Source: an uncultured Mordavella sp. (GTDB taxonomy: Bacteria; Bacillota; Clostridia; Lachnospirales; Lachnospiraceae). From it: DNA of 36,239 nt. The stretch is from positions 1 to 36,239 of the forward strand of contig CABPCP010000030.1 in the NCBI GenBank assembly GCA_902406105.1, given 5' to 3'. Each line of letters starts with the position of its first letter. The first letter of the stretch is position 1. Positions 15,856-23,647 of the stretch are shown here, in pieces. The notes below the pieces were generated by a model, which was not told where the DNA came from, ran no database searches, and saw nothing but the letters and a program-made list of their open reading frames with translations. Both the position numbers and the translations under genes were made by a program.

Positions 15856-16605
15856 ATGGGAATTCCGGTAAAACTGCAGGTGTTTGAAGGTCCGCTGGAT
15901 CTTCTTCTGCATTTGATCGATAAGAATAAAATTGATATCTATGACATCCCGATCGTGGAGATCACCAACCAATATATGGAGTATATCCGGGCCATGGAGA
16001 AGGAAGATCTGAATGTGATGAGTGAGTTCCTGGTCATGGCGGCCACCCTGCTGGATATTAAGTGCCGGATGCTCCTTCCCAAGGAGGTCAAAGAGGACGG
16101 AGAGGAAGAGGATCCAAGGCAGGAGCTGGTGGAACAGCTCTTGGAATACAAGATGTATAAGTATATGTCTTACGAGCTGCGGGATCGGGAAGTGGACGGA
16201 CAAAGAGCCTTGTACCGGGCGCCTTCCATTCCGGAAGAGGTGCAGGAATATGTGGAACCGATAGATATGGATGCGCTGCTGGGGGATCTGACGCTGAGCC
16301 GGTTAAATCATATTTTTCAGGACGTGATCCGCAGACAGGCGGATAAGATCGATCCAGTGCGCAGTAAGTTTGGCAGGATCGAAAAGGAGACGGTAACACT
16401 CTCTCAGAAGATGGAAGATATCCGAGAATTCGCCCGTAAGAGTAAGACTTTTCGTTTTCGGCAGCTTTTGAGCAGCCAAAGCTCCAGAACGCAGATCGTA
16501 GTTACATTTCTGGCGATTCTGCAGCTGATGAAAGAAGGGGCGATGCAAACCCGGCAGGAACAGCCTTTTGATGATATTTTAATCACATGGAAGGCGGCGG
16601 ATTAG
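15856..16605 (+). CDS. scpA: Segregation and condensation protein A
   Basis: This 249-residue kleisin subunit of the Smc-ScpA-ScpB complex organises and segregates the chromosome. The N terminus (LQVFEGPLDLLLHLI) is the family hallmark that contacts the Smc neck. The following LMAATLLDIKCRMLLP segment is also conserved, and the C-terminal winged helix that binds the Smc head is present around residues 170-245. ATG 15856 follows GAGGAAG. scpB starts 18 bases after its stop, the standard pairing. Confidence 0.97.
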   Translation: MGIPVKLQVFEGPLDLLLHLIDKNKIDIYDIPIVEITNQYMEYIRAMEKEDLNVMSEFLVMAATLLDIKCRMLLPKEVKEDGEEEDPRQELVEQLLEYKMYKYMSYELRDREVDGQRALYRAPSIPEEVQEYVEPIDMDALLGDLTLSRLNHIFQDVIRRQADKIDPVRSKFGRIEKETVTLSQKMEDIREFARKSKTFRFRQLLSSQSSRTQIVVTFLAILQLMKEGAMQTRQEQPFDDILITWKAAD

Positions 16606-16623
16606 AGATTTAGGAAAGGTTGT

Positions 16624-17202
16624 ATGGATAGAGTGGAGATTAAAAAACTGGAAGGCGCGATCGAAGCGATCCTTTTTACCATGGGAGATTCAGTAGAACT
16701 GAGCAAGATTGCCGCCGCCGTGGAGCATGATGAGAACACGGTACGAAAGATCATCCATCAGATGATGGACAAGTATGAGGCGGAGGACAGGGGAATACGG
16801 ATCGTAGAATTGGAAGATTCTTTCCAAATGTGCACCAAGACGGAAATGTACGAATATCTGATCCGGGTAGCCAAACAGCCGCGGAAATATGTTCTGACAG
16901 ACGTGCTTCTGGAAACTTTGTCGATCATTGCTTACAAACAGCCGGTAACAAAGCTGGAAGTCGAGAAGATCCGGGGAGTGAAATCAGATCATGCGGTCAA
17001 TAAGCTGGTGGAATATAATCTGGTCTGTGAGGCCGGAAGGCTGGATGCGCCGGGACGTCCGCTTTTATTTCAGACGACGGAAGAATTTCTGCGAAGATTC
17101 AGCATCCATTCCATTGATGATCTGCCGGGCCTGAACCCGGAACAGATGGAGAGTTTCAAGACGGAAGCGGAGGAAGAAGTCCAATTGAAATTGGATATCT
17201 GA
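16624..17202 (+). CDS. scpB: Segregation and condensation protein B
   Basis: This 192-residue protein has tandem winged helices. The N terminus is KLEGAIEAILFTMGDSVELSKIA, and the second domain contains ALSIIAYKQP-like sequence (ETLSIIAYKQPVTKLEVEKIRG), the strongest family signature. It dimerises and binds the ScpA linker in the condensin complex. AGGAAAGGTTGT precedes the ATG. An acidic C-terminal tail of about 20 residues ends the protein. It is followed after about 70 bases by a dacB-like gene, as in the B. subtilis scpA-scpB-dacB neighbourhood. Confidence 0.96.
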   Translation: MDRVEIKKLEGAIEAILFTMGDSVELSKIAAAVEHDENTVRKIIHQMMDKYEAEDRGIRIVELEDSFQMCTKTEMYEYLIRVAKQPRKYVLTDVLLETLSIIAYKQPVTKLEVEKIRGVKSDHAVNKLVEYNLVCEAGRLDAPGRPLLFQTTEEFLRRFSIHSIDDLPGLNPEQMESFKTEAEEEVQLKLDI

Positions 17203-17214
17203 CGAAAGGAAAAA

Positions 17215-17243
17215 GCATAGACGGACCGCCTGGGTCATACACT
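17215..17243 (+). promoter_or_regulatory. Candidate sigma-E (mother-cell sporulation) promoter of the dacB-like gene
   Basis: GCATAGA (17215-17221) resembles the B. subtilis sigma-E -35 pattern KMATATT at 5 of 7 positions. CATACACT (17236-17243) fits the -10 pattern CATACAHT completely. The spacer is 14 bases. No sigma-A promoter is visible in the same gap. Confidence 0.5.
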
Positions 17244-17275
17244 GAACTGAACGGGATGAAATGACGGGATGGTTT

Positions 17276-18511
17276 ATGGCGGATCGAATAAAAAAAGTGA
17301 TAGGGATCGGAGTGCTTTTGATATGCCTTGCGGCCGCGCAGGTTTTTGCGCCCGCGCAGCCAGTCTGTATTCCGGCATATGCCAGGGAAAGCCAAGACGA
17401 GCCTTCAAATCTTTACGCCCAGTGCGCAGTCCTGATGGACGGCGGCAGCGGGCGTATTTTATTTGGGAAAAATGAGACTCAGGTTCGGCCCATGGCCAGT
17501 ACCACTAAGATCATGACCTGTATCCTGGCGCTGGAACAGATGGAAGAGGGCCAGACAGCTGTCGTATCGGACTACGCCGCCAGTCAGCCAAAGGTCCGGC
17601 TTGGGGTGAAAGGAAAAGAAGAGTATGCCATCTGGGATCTTCTCTATGCCCTGATGCTGGAATCGTACAATGACAGCGCGGTTGTGATCGCGGAAGGCAT
17701 CAGTGGGAGCGTGGAGGAATTTGCCGGGCTGATGAATGAAAAGGCCAGGGAATTGGGGTGTAAGGATACTCATTTTGTGACGCCCAACGGTCTGGACGGA
17801 GAAGACGAAGGAGGCGTACACGCCACTACGGCCGCGGATCTTGCAAGGATCATGCGTTATTGCATCAGCCAGTCGCCAAAGAAGGAGGAGTTTCTTCAGA
17901 TCACCCGAACGAAGACGTACCAATTTACAGACTGTTCGGGGAAACGCAGCTTTACCTGTACCAACCACAATGTCTTTTTGGATATGATGGAAGGGGCGCT
18001 GAGCGGAAAGACGGGTTTTACCGCTGAGGCGGGATACTGCTATGTGGGGGCCCTTACGCAGGGAGACCGGACATTCATTGTGGCTCTTCTGGCCTGTGGA
18101 TGGCCTAATAACAAGAGTTATAAGTGGTCGGATACCCGCAGGCTGATGGAGTACGGACTGGCAAATTATGAGTATCAAGAGATCCAGGTAGATCCGGAGA
18201 TCCGGGAGATCCCGGTAGATGGCGGAGCAGACCAGGAAGCGCCCTTTGCGAAAGAGGCGTGGGTGAAGGCGGGCCTGCCACAGCCGGAAAGCTTCCAGAT
18301 CCTTCTTGGGAAGCAGGAACAGGTAGAGATCCGGGAAGAATACCGCCGATCTTTGCAGGCTCCCGTAGAAACGGGCGAGACGGCAGGAAAAGTGCTGTGC
18401 ATGCTGGATGGAGAAAAGATCCGGGAGTATGAAGTGGTGACGCTTGAAGCATCCGGGGAGCGAAGCTTCGGGTGGTGCCTGGGAGAGATCGTTAAGAGAT
18501 GGGCGCTGTGA
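17276..18511 (+). CDS. dacB: Serine-type D-alanyl-D-alanine carboxypeptidase (DacB/DacF-type PBP)
   Basis: This 411-residue penicillin-binding protein trims the terminal D-Ala of peptidoglycan peptides outside the membrane. ATG 17276 gives a classical signal peptide (MADRIKK, then a hydrophobic core, cleavage near AYA-RE). An in-frame ATG at 17261 is also possible but leaves almost no leader from the candidate promoter. Catalytic motifs are Ser75-T-T-Lys78, Ser130-Tyr-Asn132 and Lys245-Thr-Gly. The remaining C-terminal region is a PBP5_C-like domain plus tail. Its place after scpAB and the sigma-E-like promoter point to the sporulation carboxypeptidase DacB that shapes spore cortex, rather than a vegetative DacA. 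That assignment is inference. Confidence 0.85.
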   Translation: MADRIKKVIGIGVLLICLAAAQVFAPAQPVCIPAYARESQDEPSNLYAQCAVLMDGGSGRILFGKNETQVRPMASTTKIMTCILALEQMEEGQTAVVSDYAASQPKVRLGVKGKEEYAIWDLLYALMLESYNDSAVVIAEGISGSVEEFAGLMNEKARELGCKDTHFVTPNGLDGEDEGGVHATTAADLARIMRYCISQSPKKEEFLQITRTKTYQFTDCSGKRSFTCTNHNVFLDMMEGALSGKTGFTAEAGYCYVGALTQGDRTFIVALLACGWPNNKSYKWSDTRRLMEYGLANYEYQEIQVDPEIREIPVDGGADQEAPFAKEAWVKAGLPQPESFQILLGKQEQVEIREEYRRSLQAPVETGETAGKVLCMLDGEKIREYEVVTLEASGERSFGWCLGEIVKRWAL

Positions 18512-18526
18512 GAGGCTTTTCTTTAC

Positions 18527-18555
18527 TTGCTTTTCCATCTTCCTGGTCCTATAAT
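18527..18555 (+). promoter_or_regulatory. Sigma-A promoter of the YbaK-like gene
   Basis: TTGCTT at 18527-18532 and TATAAT at 18550-18555 have a 17-base spacer. The start would be near 18562, and the AGGAG ribosome site lies at 18574-18578. Confidence 0.75.
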
Positions 18556-18587
18556 AGAGCACAGAACGTGAAAAGGAGATACAAGAG

Positions 18588-19055
18588 ATGGCAATCGATA
18601 AGGTAAAAGCATATTTTCGCCAGTACGGCATGGAAGAAAGAGTGCGGGAGGAGGCAACCTCCAGCGCGACAGTAGAGGAAGCGGCGGCTACATTAGGCTG
18701 CGGGCCGGAGCGGATCGCGAAAACCCTTTCCTTTCACCAGGGAGATAGGGCGGTGTTGGTGGTGACCGCTGGAGACCAGAAGATCGACAATAAGAAATAC
18801 CGGCAGCAGTTTGGATGCAAAGCCCAGATGTTAAAATTCGAGGAAGTGGAGCCTTTGGTGGGCCACGGCGTAGGCGGAGTCTGTCCTTTTGCGGTCAACG
18901 AAGGAGTGGACGTGTACCTGGATGTTTCCATGAAACGATTTGAAACGGTGTTTCCGGCGGCGGGAAGCTCTAACAGCATGATCGAGCTTACCATAGAGGA
19001 ATTGGAAACATACAGCCGGTCGAAAGGCTGGGTCGATGTGTGCAAAGAGCGGTAA
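18588..19055 (+). CDS. YbaK/EbsC-family aminoacyl-tRNA deacylase
   Basis: This 155-residue protein belongs to the YbaK/ProX superfamily, whose members hydrolyse mischarged tRNAs in trans (for example Cys- or Ala-tRNA-Pro). Family features include TAGDQKIDNKKY, with the catalytic-region lysines, and GHGVGGVCPFAV in the substrate loop. AAAAGGAGAT precedes ATG 18588. The C-terminal ELTIEELETYSRS segment is typical of clostridial members. The exact tRNA specificity cannot be told from sequence. The AraC gene begins 4 bases after its stop and is probably co-transcribed. Confidence 0.88.
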   Translation: MAIDKVKAYFRQYGMEERVREEATSSATVEEAAATLGCGPERIAKTLSFHQGDRAVLVVTAGDQKIDNKKYRQQFGCKAQMLKFEEVEPLVGHGVGGVCPFAVNEGVDVYLDVSMKRFETVFPAAGSSNSMIELTIEELETYSRSKGWVDVCKER

Positions 19056-19059
19056 TCCA

Positions 19060-19938
19060 ATGGAAAAGAACACGTTAAAAGAAAACGCGGTCCACGGAAC
19101 GCAGAATTATCCTTACGCGGAATATTCCTTCGATGGGAAGGAGGACTTCCAGGTGCCGCTGCATTGGCATAAAGAGGCGGAGATTATTTTCATGAAAGAG
19201 GGCCGTTATAAAGTGACGGTCAACGCGGAACAATACAGCGGAGAGGCGCCGGCCATGTTCTTTGTGGGGAGCGGGGAGATCCATTCTCTGCGTATGGAGC
19301 GCGGAACGGTGGAAACGGCGGTAGTATTTTCCCCTCAAATACTGGAATCCGCTTCCTACGACAGTATTCAGCATACCATTCTCACGCCTTGGATGGAAGG
19401 AAAATTAAAGGTCTCATCTTTCCTGGCTCCAGGAGATGCGATGTGGGCAGAAACGCTCTGTTTGTACCGGGAGATCTGGCAGGCGGCAAAAGAGAAAGAG
19501 ATCGGCTCATACTTAAGGCTGAAGGCGGGATTGTTCCGGCTTTTGGCCAGCCTTTATGAACAAGAGCGAATGATCCGCATAGACCATGGGAAGGAAGAGG
19601 ACCCAGAGCGGATAGAGCCTTTGAAGAAGGTGCTGGGATTTGTCCGCCAAAATTACAGCCGCAGGATCACGGCAGATGAGATCGCGGATGTGGCGGGGAT
19701 GAACACTCAGTATTTCTGCCGGTATTTTAAGAAGCATACGGGCAGGACGTTGACGGAGTATGTAAATGATGTGCGGGTGAGCCAGGCGGCGCGGCTGCTT
19801 GCCCAGACCCAGGATAAGATCTTGAATATTGCGGTCCAGTGCGGTTATGAAAACGCGGGGTACTTTATCAACCGGTTCCGCCGCTGCAAGGGAATGACGC
19901 CTTCTGAGTACCGGGAATGGATGAAAAAGTCAAAATAG
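19060..19938 (+). CDS. AraC-family transcriptional regulator with N-terminal cupin
   Basis: This 292-residue regulator uses ATG 19060; an in-frame ATG at 19036 would overlap the upstream gene. The N-terminal domain (about 20-140) is a cupin with LHWHKEAEIIFMKEG and the FFVGSGEIHSL metal/ligand-type loop. The C-terminal 100 residues form two helix-turn-helix motifs: ADEIADVAGMNTQYFCRYFKKHTG and ILNIAVQCGYENAGYFINRFRR. Its gene lies directly upstream of an alpha-glucosidase and an acetyltransferase gene, so it is a plausible regulator of alpha-glucoside use. This is inferred from position only. Confidence 0.92.
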   Translation: MEKNTLKENAVHGTQNYPYAEYSFDGKEDFQVPLHWHKEAEIIFMKEGRYKVTVNAEQYSGEAPAMFFVGSGEIHSLRMERGTVETAVVFSPQILESASYDSIQHTILTPWMEGKLKVSSFLAPGDAMWAETLCLYREIWQAAKEKEIGSYLRLKAGLFRLLASLYEQERMIRIDHGKEEDPERIEPLKKVLGFVRQNYSRRITADEIADVAGMNTQYFCRYFKKHTGRTLTEYVNDVRVSQAARLLAQTQDKILNIAVQCGYENAGYFINRFRRCKGMTPSEYREWMKKSK

Positions 19939-20034
19939 TGTAGTGATAGCATTAAATAACAGAAGAAATTTCAAAAAAGAGTATGTATACTGTAATAAGT
20001 TTTGAAAAAGAAACGGATTACAGGAGGGTTTGCC

Positions 20035-21711
20035 ATGGAGAGAAAATGGTGGCAGGATAAGGTTGTTTATCAGATTTATCCAAAAAGTTTTAACGATGGA
20101 AACGGCGATGGAATTGGAGACTTAAAAGGGATCATTGAGAAACTGGACTATCTGAAAGATCTGGGGATCGATCTGATCTGGCTTTCTCCTATCTATCAGT
20201 CCCCCTTTGTAGATCAGGGATATGATATTTCTGACTATTATAAGATCGCGGAAGAATTTGGCACCATGGAAGAGTTTGATCTTCTTCTTGAGGAAGCGAA
20301 GAAGCGGGGCATCGGGATCGTGATGGACCTGGTGGTAAATCACTGTTCCGACCAGCATGAGTGGTTCCAGAAGGCGCTGGCGGATCCGGAAGGGGAATAT
20401 GCGGATTATTTCTACTTCAGAAAGGGAAAGGATGGAAAAGCGCCTACCAATTACCGTTCTTATTTCGGCGGAAGCACCTGGGAGAAAATACCGGGATCGG
20501 ATAAATATTATCTGCATGTGTTTGCGAAGGAGCAGCCGGATCTGAACTGGGAAAATCCTGTCGTCCGGGAGAAGATCTACGAGATGGTCAACTGGTGGCT
20601 GGACAAGGGGATCGCGGGATTCCGCATCGATGCGATCATCAATATCAAGAAGGATCTAAGTTTCCCGGAATTTGAGCCGGATGGACCGGACGGACTGAGC
20701 ACGGTGACGAAAATGATCGAGCAGGCGGAAGGGATCGGAGAATTCCTGGGAGAGCTGCGGGACCGTACGTTCGCGCCCCATCAGGCGTTTACGGTGGGAG
20801 AAGTCTTTAACGTGGAAGAGGATGAACTGGAAGAGTTTGTAGGAGAAAACGGGTATTTCTGCAGTATGTTTGATTTTGGACCCCATATTCTGTCTCAGGG
20901 AGAACATGGGTGGTACGATGCTCCGGAAGTCGCGTTTGGAACATGGAGGGATACCATCTTTCATTCCCAGATGGATGGCCAGGGGAAGGTGTTCCTTTCC
21001 AATATCATTGAGAATCATGATGAGCCAAGGGGAGCCACCAGGTATCTGCCGCCTCATGCCAGAAACGCGGATGGGGCAAAAATGCTGGGAACCGTCAGCG
21101 TGCTTCTTAGAGGGATCCCTTTTATCTACCAGGGGCAGGAGATCGGCATGACCAACTGCAGGATGAAGGATATCAAAGAGTATGACGATCTGGAGACAAA
21201 GAATCAGTACCGTCTTGCCAAGGCACAGGGATACACGGAAGAAGAAGCGATGGAGATCTGTTACCGCAACAGCCGGGATAACGCCAGAACGCCTATGCAG
21301 TGGAACGCTGGCGCGAACGCGGGATTTACCACAGGAACCCCGTGGCTTCGGGTCAACGACAATTATGAGACGGTGAATGTGGCCAGACAAGAGCAGGATG
21401 AAAAATCGGTATTGTCTTATTACCGCAGGCTGATCGCCCTGCGTAAACGTGAGGACTGGAAGGAAACGTTTGTATACGGCAGTTTCCAGCCGGCCTATCA
21501 GGAAGAAGAGAATCTCTTTGGCTTCCGTCGGACCGGTCAGGACCGGCAGGCGCTGATCCTGGCGAATTTTGGCGAAGAAGCGGTGGAATTAAAGCTGGAG
21601 GAACAGGTAGAAGAGGTGCTTCTTTTCAACCAGGATCTTCCGCAGCTTGACGGAGACCATTTAAAGCTCCGGCCCTGTGAAGCGGTGGTCTTGCGGGTGA
21701 AGGAGAAATAA
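20035..21711 (+). CDS. GH13 alpha-glucosidase / oligo-1,6-glucosidase
   Basis: This 558-residue cytoplasmic glycoside hydrolase releases glucose from the non-reducing end of malto- or isomalto-oligosaccharides. ATG 20035 follows ACAGGAGGG. The opening WWQDKVVYQIYPKSF is typical of the oligo-1,6-glucosidase group. GH13 regions are intact: DLVVNH (region I), GFRIDAI with nucleophile Asp199, VGEVFN with acid/base Glu256, and ENHDEPR with Asp329. No signal peptide is present, so substrates must be imported. The Val after region II (DLVVNHCSDQH) is often linked to alpha-1,6 activity. A possible -10, TATACT, lies at 19986-19991 without a clear -35. Confidence 0.94.
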   Translation: MERKWWQDKVVYQIYPKSFNDGNGDGIGDLKGIIEKLDYLKDLGIDLIWLSPIYQSPFVDQGYDISDYYKIAEEFGTMEEFDLLLEEAKKRGIGIVMDLVVNHCSDQHEWFQKALADPEGEYADYFYFRKGKDGKAPTNYRSYFGGSTWEKIPGSDKYYLHVFAKEQPDLNWENPVVREKIYEMVNWWLDKGIAGFRIDAIINIKKDLSFPEFEPDGPDGLSTVTKMIEQAEGIGEFLGELRDRTFAPHQAFTVGEVFNVEEDELEEFVGENGYFCSMFDFGPHILSQGEHGWYDAPEVAFGTWRDTIFHSQMDGQGKVFLSNIIENHDEPRGATRYLPPHARNADGAKMLGTVSVLLRGIPFIYQGQEIGMTNCRMKDIKEYDDLETKNQYRLAKAQGYTEEEAMEICYRNSRDNARTPMQWNAGANAGFTTGTPWLRVNDNYETVNVARQEQDEKSVLSYYRRLIALRKREDWKETFVYGSFQPAYQEEENLFGFRRTGQDRQALILANFGEEAVELKLEEQVEEVLLFNQDLPQLDGDHLKLRPCEAVVLRVKEK

Positions 21712-21733
21712 AATAGGAAAACAGGAGACTGGT

Positions 21734-22354
21734 ATGACAGATAAAGAACTGATGCTGAAAGGGAAATTGTATAATCCTTTAGGAGATCCGCGGCTGAAAG
21801 AAGATTTCATGAGAGCCAGAAGGCTGACAAGGATCTTCAATTCTCTGACAGAAGACGAGATGGACAAGCGGGCAGAGGTCATCAAGGAACTCTTTGGAAG
21901 TACGGGAGAACGGGTCCATGTAGAACAGACCTTCCATTGCGATTATGGCAGCAATATCTATGTGGGAGAGGATTTCTACGCCAACTACGATTGTGTGATC
22001 ATCGATGTGTGCGATGTGCGCATAGGAGACAATGTAATGCTGGCTCCCAAGGTAGGGATCTACACAGCGGGGCATCCCATCGACGCCGGAGTGCGGAACG
22101 AAGGCCTGGAATTTGGGGCGCCTGTCACCATCGGAAATAACGTGTGGATCGGCGGAAGCGCGGTGATCAATCCAGGAGTGACGATCGGGGACAATGTGGT
22201 CATTGGTTCTGGTTCCGTGGTGACAAAGGATATCCCAGACAATGTGATCGCCGTAGGGAATCCCTGCCGCATCCTGCGGGAGATCACCCAGGAAGACCGG
22301 GAGTATTGGGAGAAGAAAAAGGAAGAATATGAGCAGCTTATGGGACTGTGCTGA
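21734..22354 (+). CDS. maa: Maltose O-acetyltransferase-like hexapeptide-repeat enzyme
   Basis: This 206-residue trimeric acetyltransferase of the left-handed beta-helix class adds acetyl groups from acetyl-CoA to sugars. It has an N-terminal Maa-type helical segment (KELMLKGKLYNPLGDPRL), hexapeptide repeats from about residue 75 to 185 (IGNNVWIGGSAVINPGVTIGDNV), and the catalytic histidine His114 in TAGHPID. It follows the alpha-glucosidase gene after 22 bases, suggesting a sugar-handling pair; Maa may detoxify excess maltose or other free sugars. The stop codon TGA at 22352-22354 forms the loop of the terminator hairpin. Confidence 0.93.
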   Translation: MTDKELMLKGKLYNPLGDPRLKEDFMRARRLTRIFNSLTEDEMDKRAEVIKELFGSTGERVHVEQTFHCDYGSNIYVGEDFYANYDCVIIDVCDVRIGDNVMLAPKVGIYTAGHPIDAGVRNEGLEFGAPVTIGNNVWIGGSAVINPGVTIGDNVVIGSGSVVTKDIPDNVIAVGNPCRILREITQEDREYWEKKKEEYEQLMGLC

Positions 22355-22369
22355 GCACAGTCCTTTTTT
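22343..22369 (+). terminator. Intrinsic terminator overlapping the acetyltransferase stop codon
   Basis: GGACTGTGC (22343-22351) pairs with GCACAGTCC (22355-22363), leaving only TGA, the stop codon itself, in the loop. A run of six T follows at 22364-22369. Confidence 0.88.
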
Positions 22370-22393
22370 GTAAGCGGCAGGGTTTGTTTGCGA

Positions 22394-22422
22394 TTGACCG
22401 CCGGGAAAAACTGTGCTATAGT
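22394..22422 (+). promoter_or_regulatory. Strong sigma-A promoter of a candidate small RNA
   Basis: TTGACC at 22394-22399 and TATAGT at 22417-22422 are 17 bases apart, and the -10 carries a TGC extension (22414-22416). No open reading frame with a ribosome site follows before a terminator at 22461-22489. Confidence 0.7.
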
Positions 22423-22428
22423 GAACCT

Positions 22429-22489
22429 ATCTTTGAGGAAGATCTACAGTTTTATCTTGGCGGTTTCCGCTGGAAAATTCCGTTTTTTT
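22429..22489 (+). ncRNA. Candidate small RNA of about 61 nt between the acetyltransferase gene and recA
   Basis: The predicted transcript starts near A22429 and ends in the T run at 22483-22489. A first hairpin can form between AAGAT and ATCTT (about 22439-22457). The terminator pairs CGG-TTTCC with GGAAA-(ATT)-CCG (22461-22482). The recA promoter begins only 2 bases after the T run, so this unit is separate from recA. I do not recognise the RNA family; it could also be an untranslated remnant or an attenuated leader. Confidence 0.45.
22461..22489 (+). terminator. Intrinsic terminator of the candidate small RNA
   Basis: CGGTTTCC (22461-22468) can pair with GGAAA (22472-22476) and CCG (22480-22482) with a three-base bulge. 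Seven T follow at 22483-22489. Confidence 0.6.
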
Positions 22490-22491
22490 AG

Positions 22492-22520
22492 TTGACATTT
22501 TGTTTCGAGTATACTACTAT
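22492..22520 (+). promoter_or_regulatory. recA promoter
   Basis: TTGACA at 22492-22497 and TACTAT at 22515-22520 are separated by 17 bases. The LexA site at 22533-22546 lies just beyond the expected start of transcription. Confidence 0.8.
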
Positions 22521-22532
22521 ATTAACCAGAAG

Positions 22533-22546
22533 CGAACATAAGTTCG
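22533..22546. promoter_or_regulatory. LexA (SOS) box of recA
   Basis: CGAACATAAGTTCG has inverted arms CGAAC and GTTCG around ATAA. It differs from the pattern GAACRNRYGTTY at one inner position. Confidence 0.88.
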
Positions 22547-22567
22547 AAACGAGAAGGAGAATTTATC

Positions 22568-23647
22568 ATGGCAGGTAATGAAGATAAGAAGAAGGCGTTG
22601 GACGCCGCGATCGCGAAGTTGGAGAAGGATTTTGGAAAGGGTACGGTCATGAAGCTGGGAGATCCGGCCGCAAGGGTGGCCGTAGAGACGGTGCCTACAG
22701 GGTCGTTAAGCTTGGATATCGCCCTGGGTCTTGGAGGGGTCCCCAAAGGCCGTATCGTGGAGATCTATGGACCGGAATCCAGCGGTAAGACTACGGTGGC
22801 TCTCCATATGATCGCGGAAGTGCAAAAGAGAGGCGGCATCGCGGGATTTATCGATGCGGAACATGCGCTGGACCCGGTCTATGCAGGAAATATCGGCGTG
22901 GATATTGACGAGCTGTACATCTCTCAGCCGGACAGCGGTGACCAGGCGCTGGAGATCGCGGAGACGATGGTCCGTTCCGGCGCGATGGATATTATCGTCA
23001 TTGACTCGGTGGCGGCGCTGGTGCCCCGCCAGGAGATCGAGGGCGATATGGGAGATTCCCATGTGGGACTTCAGGCCAGACTGATGTCCCAGGCTCTTCG
23101 GAAACTGACGCCGGTGATCAGCAAGTCCAACTGTGTAGTGATCTTTATCAACCAGTTGAGAGAGAAAGTGGGCGTTATGTTTGGAAATCCGGAGACGACT
23201 ACAGGCGGCCGGGCGCTGAAATTCTATTCCTCTATCCGGATGGATGTGCGCAGGACAGAGACCTTGAAGCAGGGCGGAGAGATGGTCGGAAACCGGACTC
23301 GTGTGAAGATCGTGAAGAATAAGATCGCTCCGCCGTTTAAAGAGGCTGAGTTTGACATCATGTTTGGCAAAGGGATCTCCAAGGAGGGAGACATCCTGGA
23401 TCTGGCGGTGACGGTAGGGCTGGTAAATAAAAGCGGCGCCTGGTTTTCATATAATGGAGAGAAGATCGGACAGGGCAGAGAAAACGCTAAATTGTACCTG
23501 GCAGAGCACAAAGAAATCATGGAAGAACTGGAGAAGAAGATCCGGGAACACTATCGCTTCGAAGGCGGAACTGACGAGGGGGAAGGCGGCGGAGAGTCCG
23601 GCGCCAAAACAGCGGGAAGCGCAAAAGAGCCGGCAAAGGAGAAGTAA
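22568..23647 (+). CDS. recA: Recombinase A
   Basis: This 359-residue strand-exchange ATPase also triggers LexA self-cleavage. The N terminus ([19 protein letters not shown]) is the family hallmark. Walker [10 protein letters not shown] includes Lys74, and the Walker B strand lies in [12 protein letters not shown]. Loop 2 ([20 protein letters not shown]) and the following [15 protein letters not shown] are fully conserved. A variable Gly/Glu/Ala-rich C-terminal tail of about 30 residues ends the protein. GAGAAGGAGAA precedes the ATG. recX begins directly after its stop. Confidence 0.99.
   Translation: MAGNEDKKKALDAAIAKLEKDFGKGTVMKLGDPAARVAVETVPTGSLSLDIALGLGGVPKGRIVEIYGPESSGKTTVALHMIAEVQKRGGIAGFIDAEHALDPVYAGNIGVDIDELYISQPDSGDQALEIAETMVRSGAMDIIVIDSVAALVPRQEIEGDMGDSHVGLQARLMSQALRKLTPVISKSNCVVIFINQLREKVGVMFGNPETTTGGRALKFYSSIRMDVRRTETLKQGGEMVGNRTRVKIVKNKIAPPFKEAEFDIMFGKGISKEGDILDLAVTVGLVNKSGAWFSYNGEKIGQGRENAKLYLAEHKEIMEELEKKIREHYRFEGGTDEGEGGGESGAKTAGSAKEPAKEK

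Noticed and set aside
17459..18631. Long antisense open frame (390 codons) over the carboxypeptidase gene
   Set aside because: The translation shows no domain, codon use is that of the complement of a real gene, and it runs across gene boundaries without a ribosome site.
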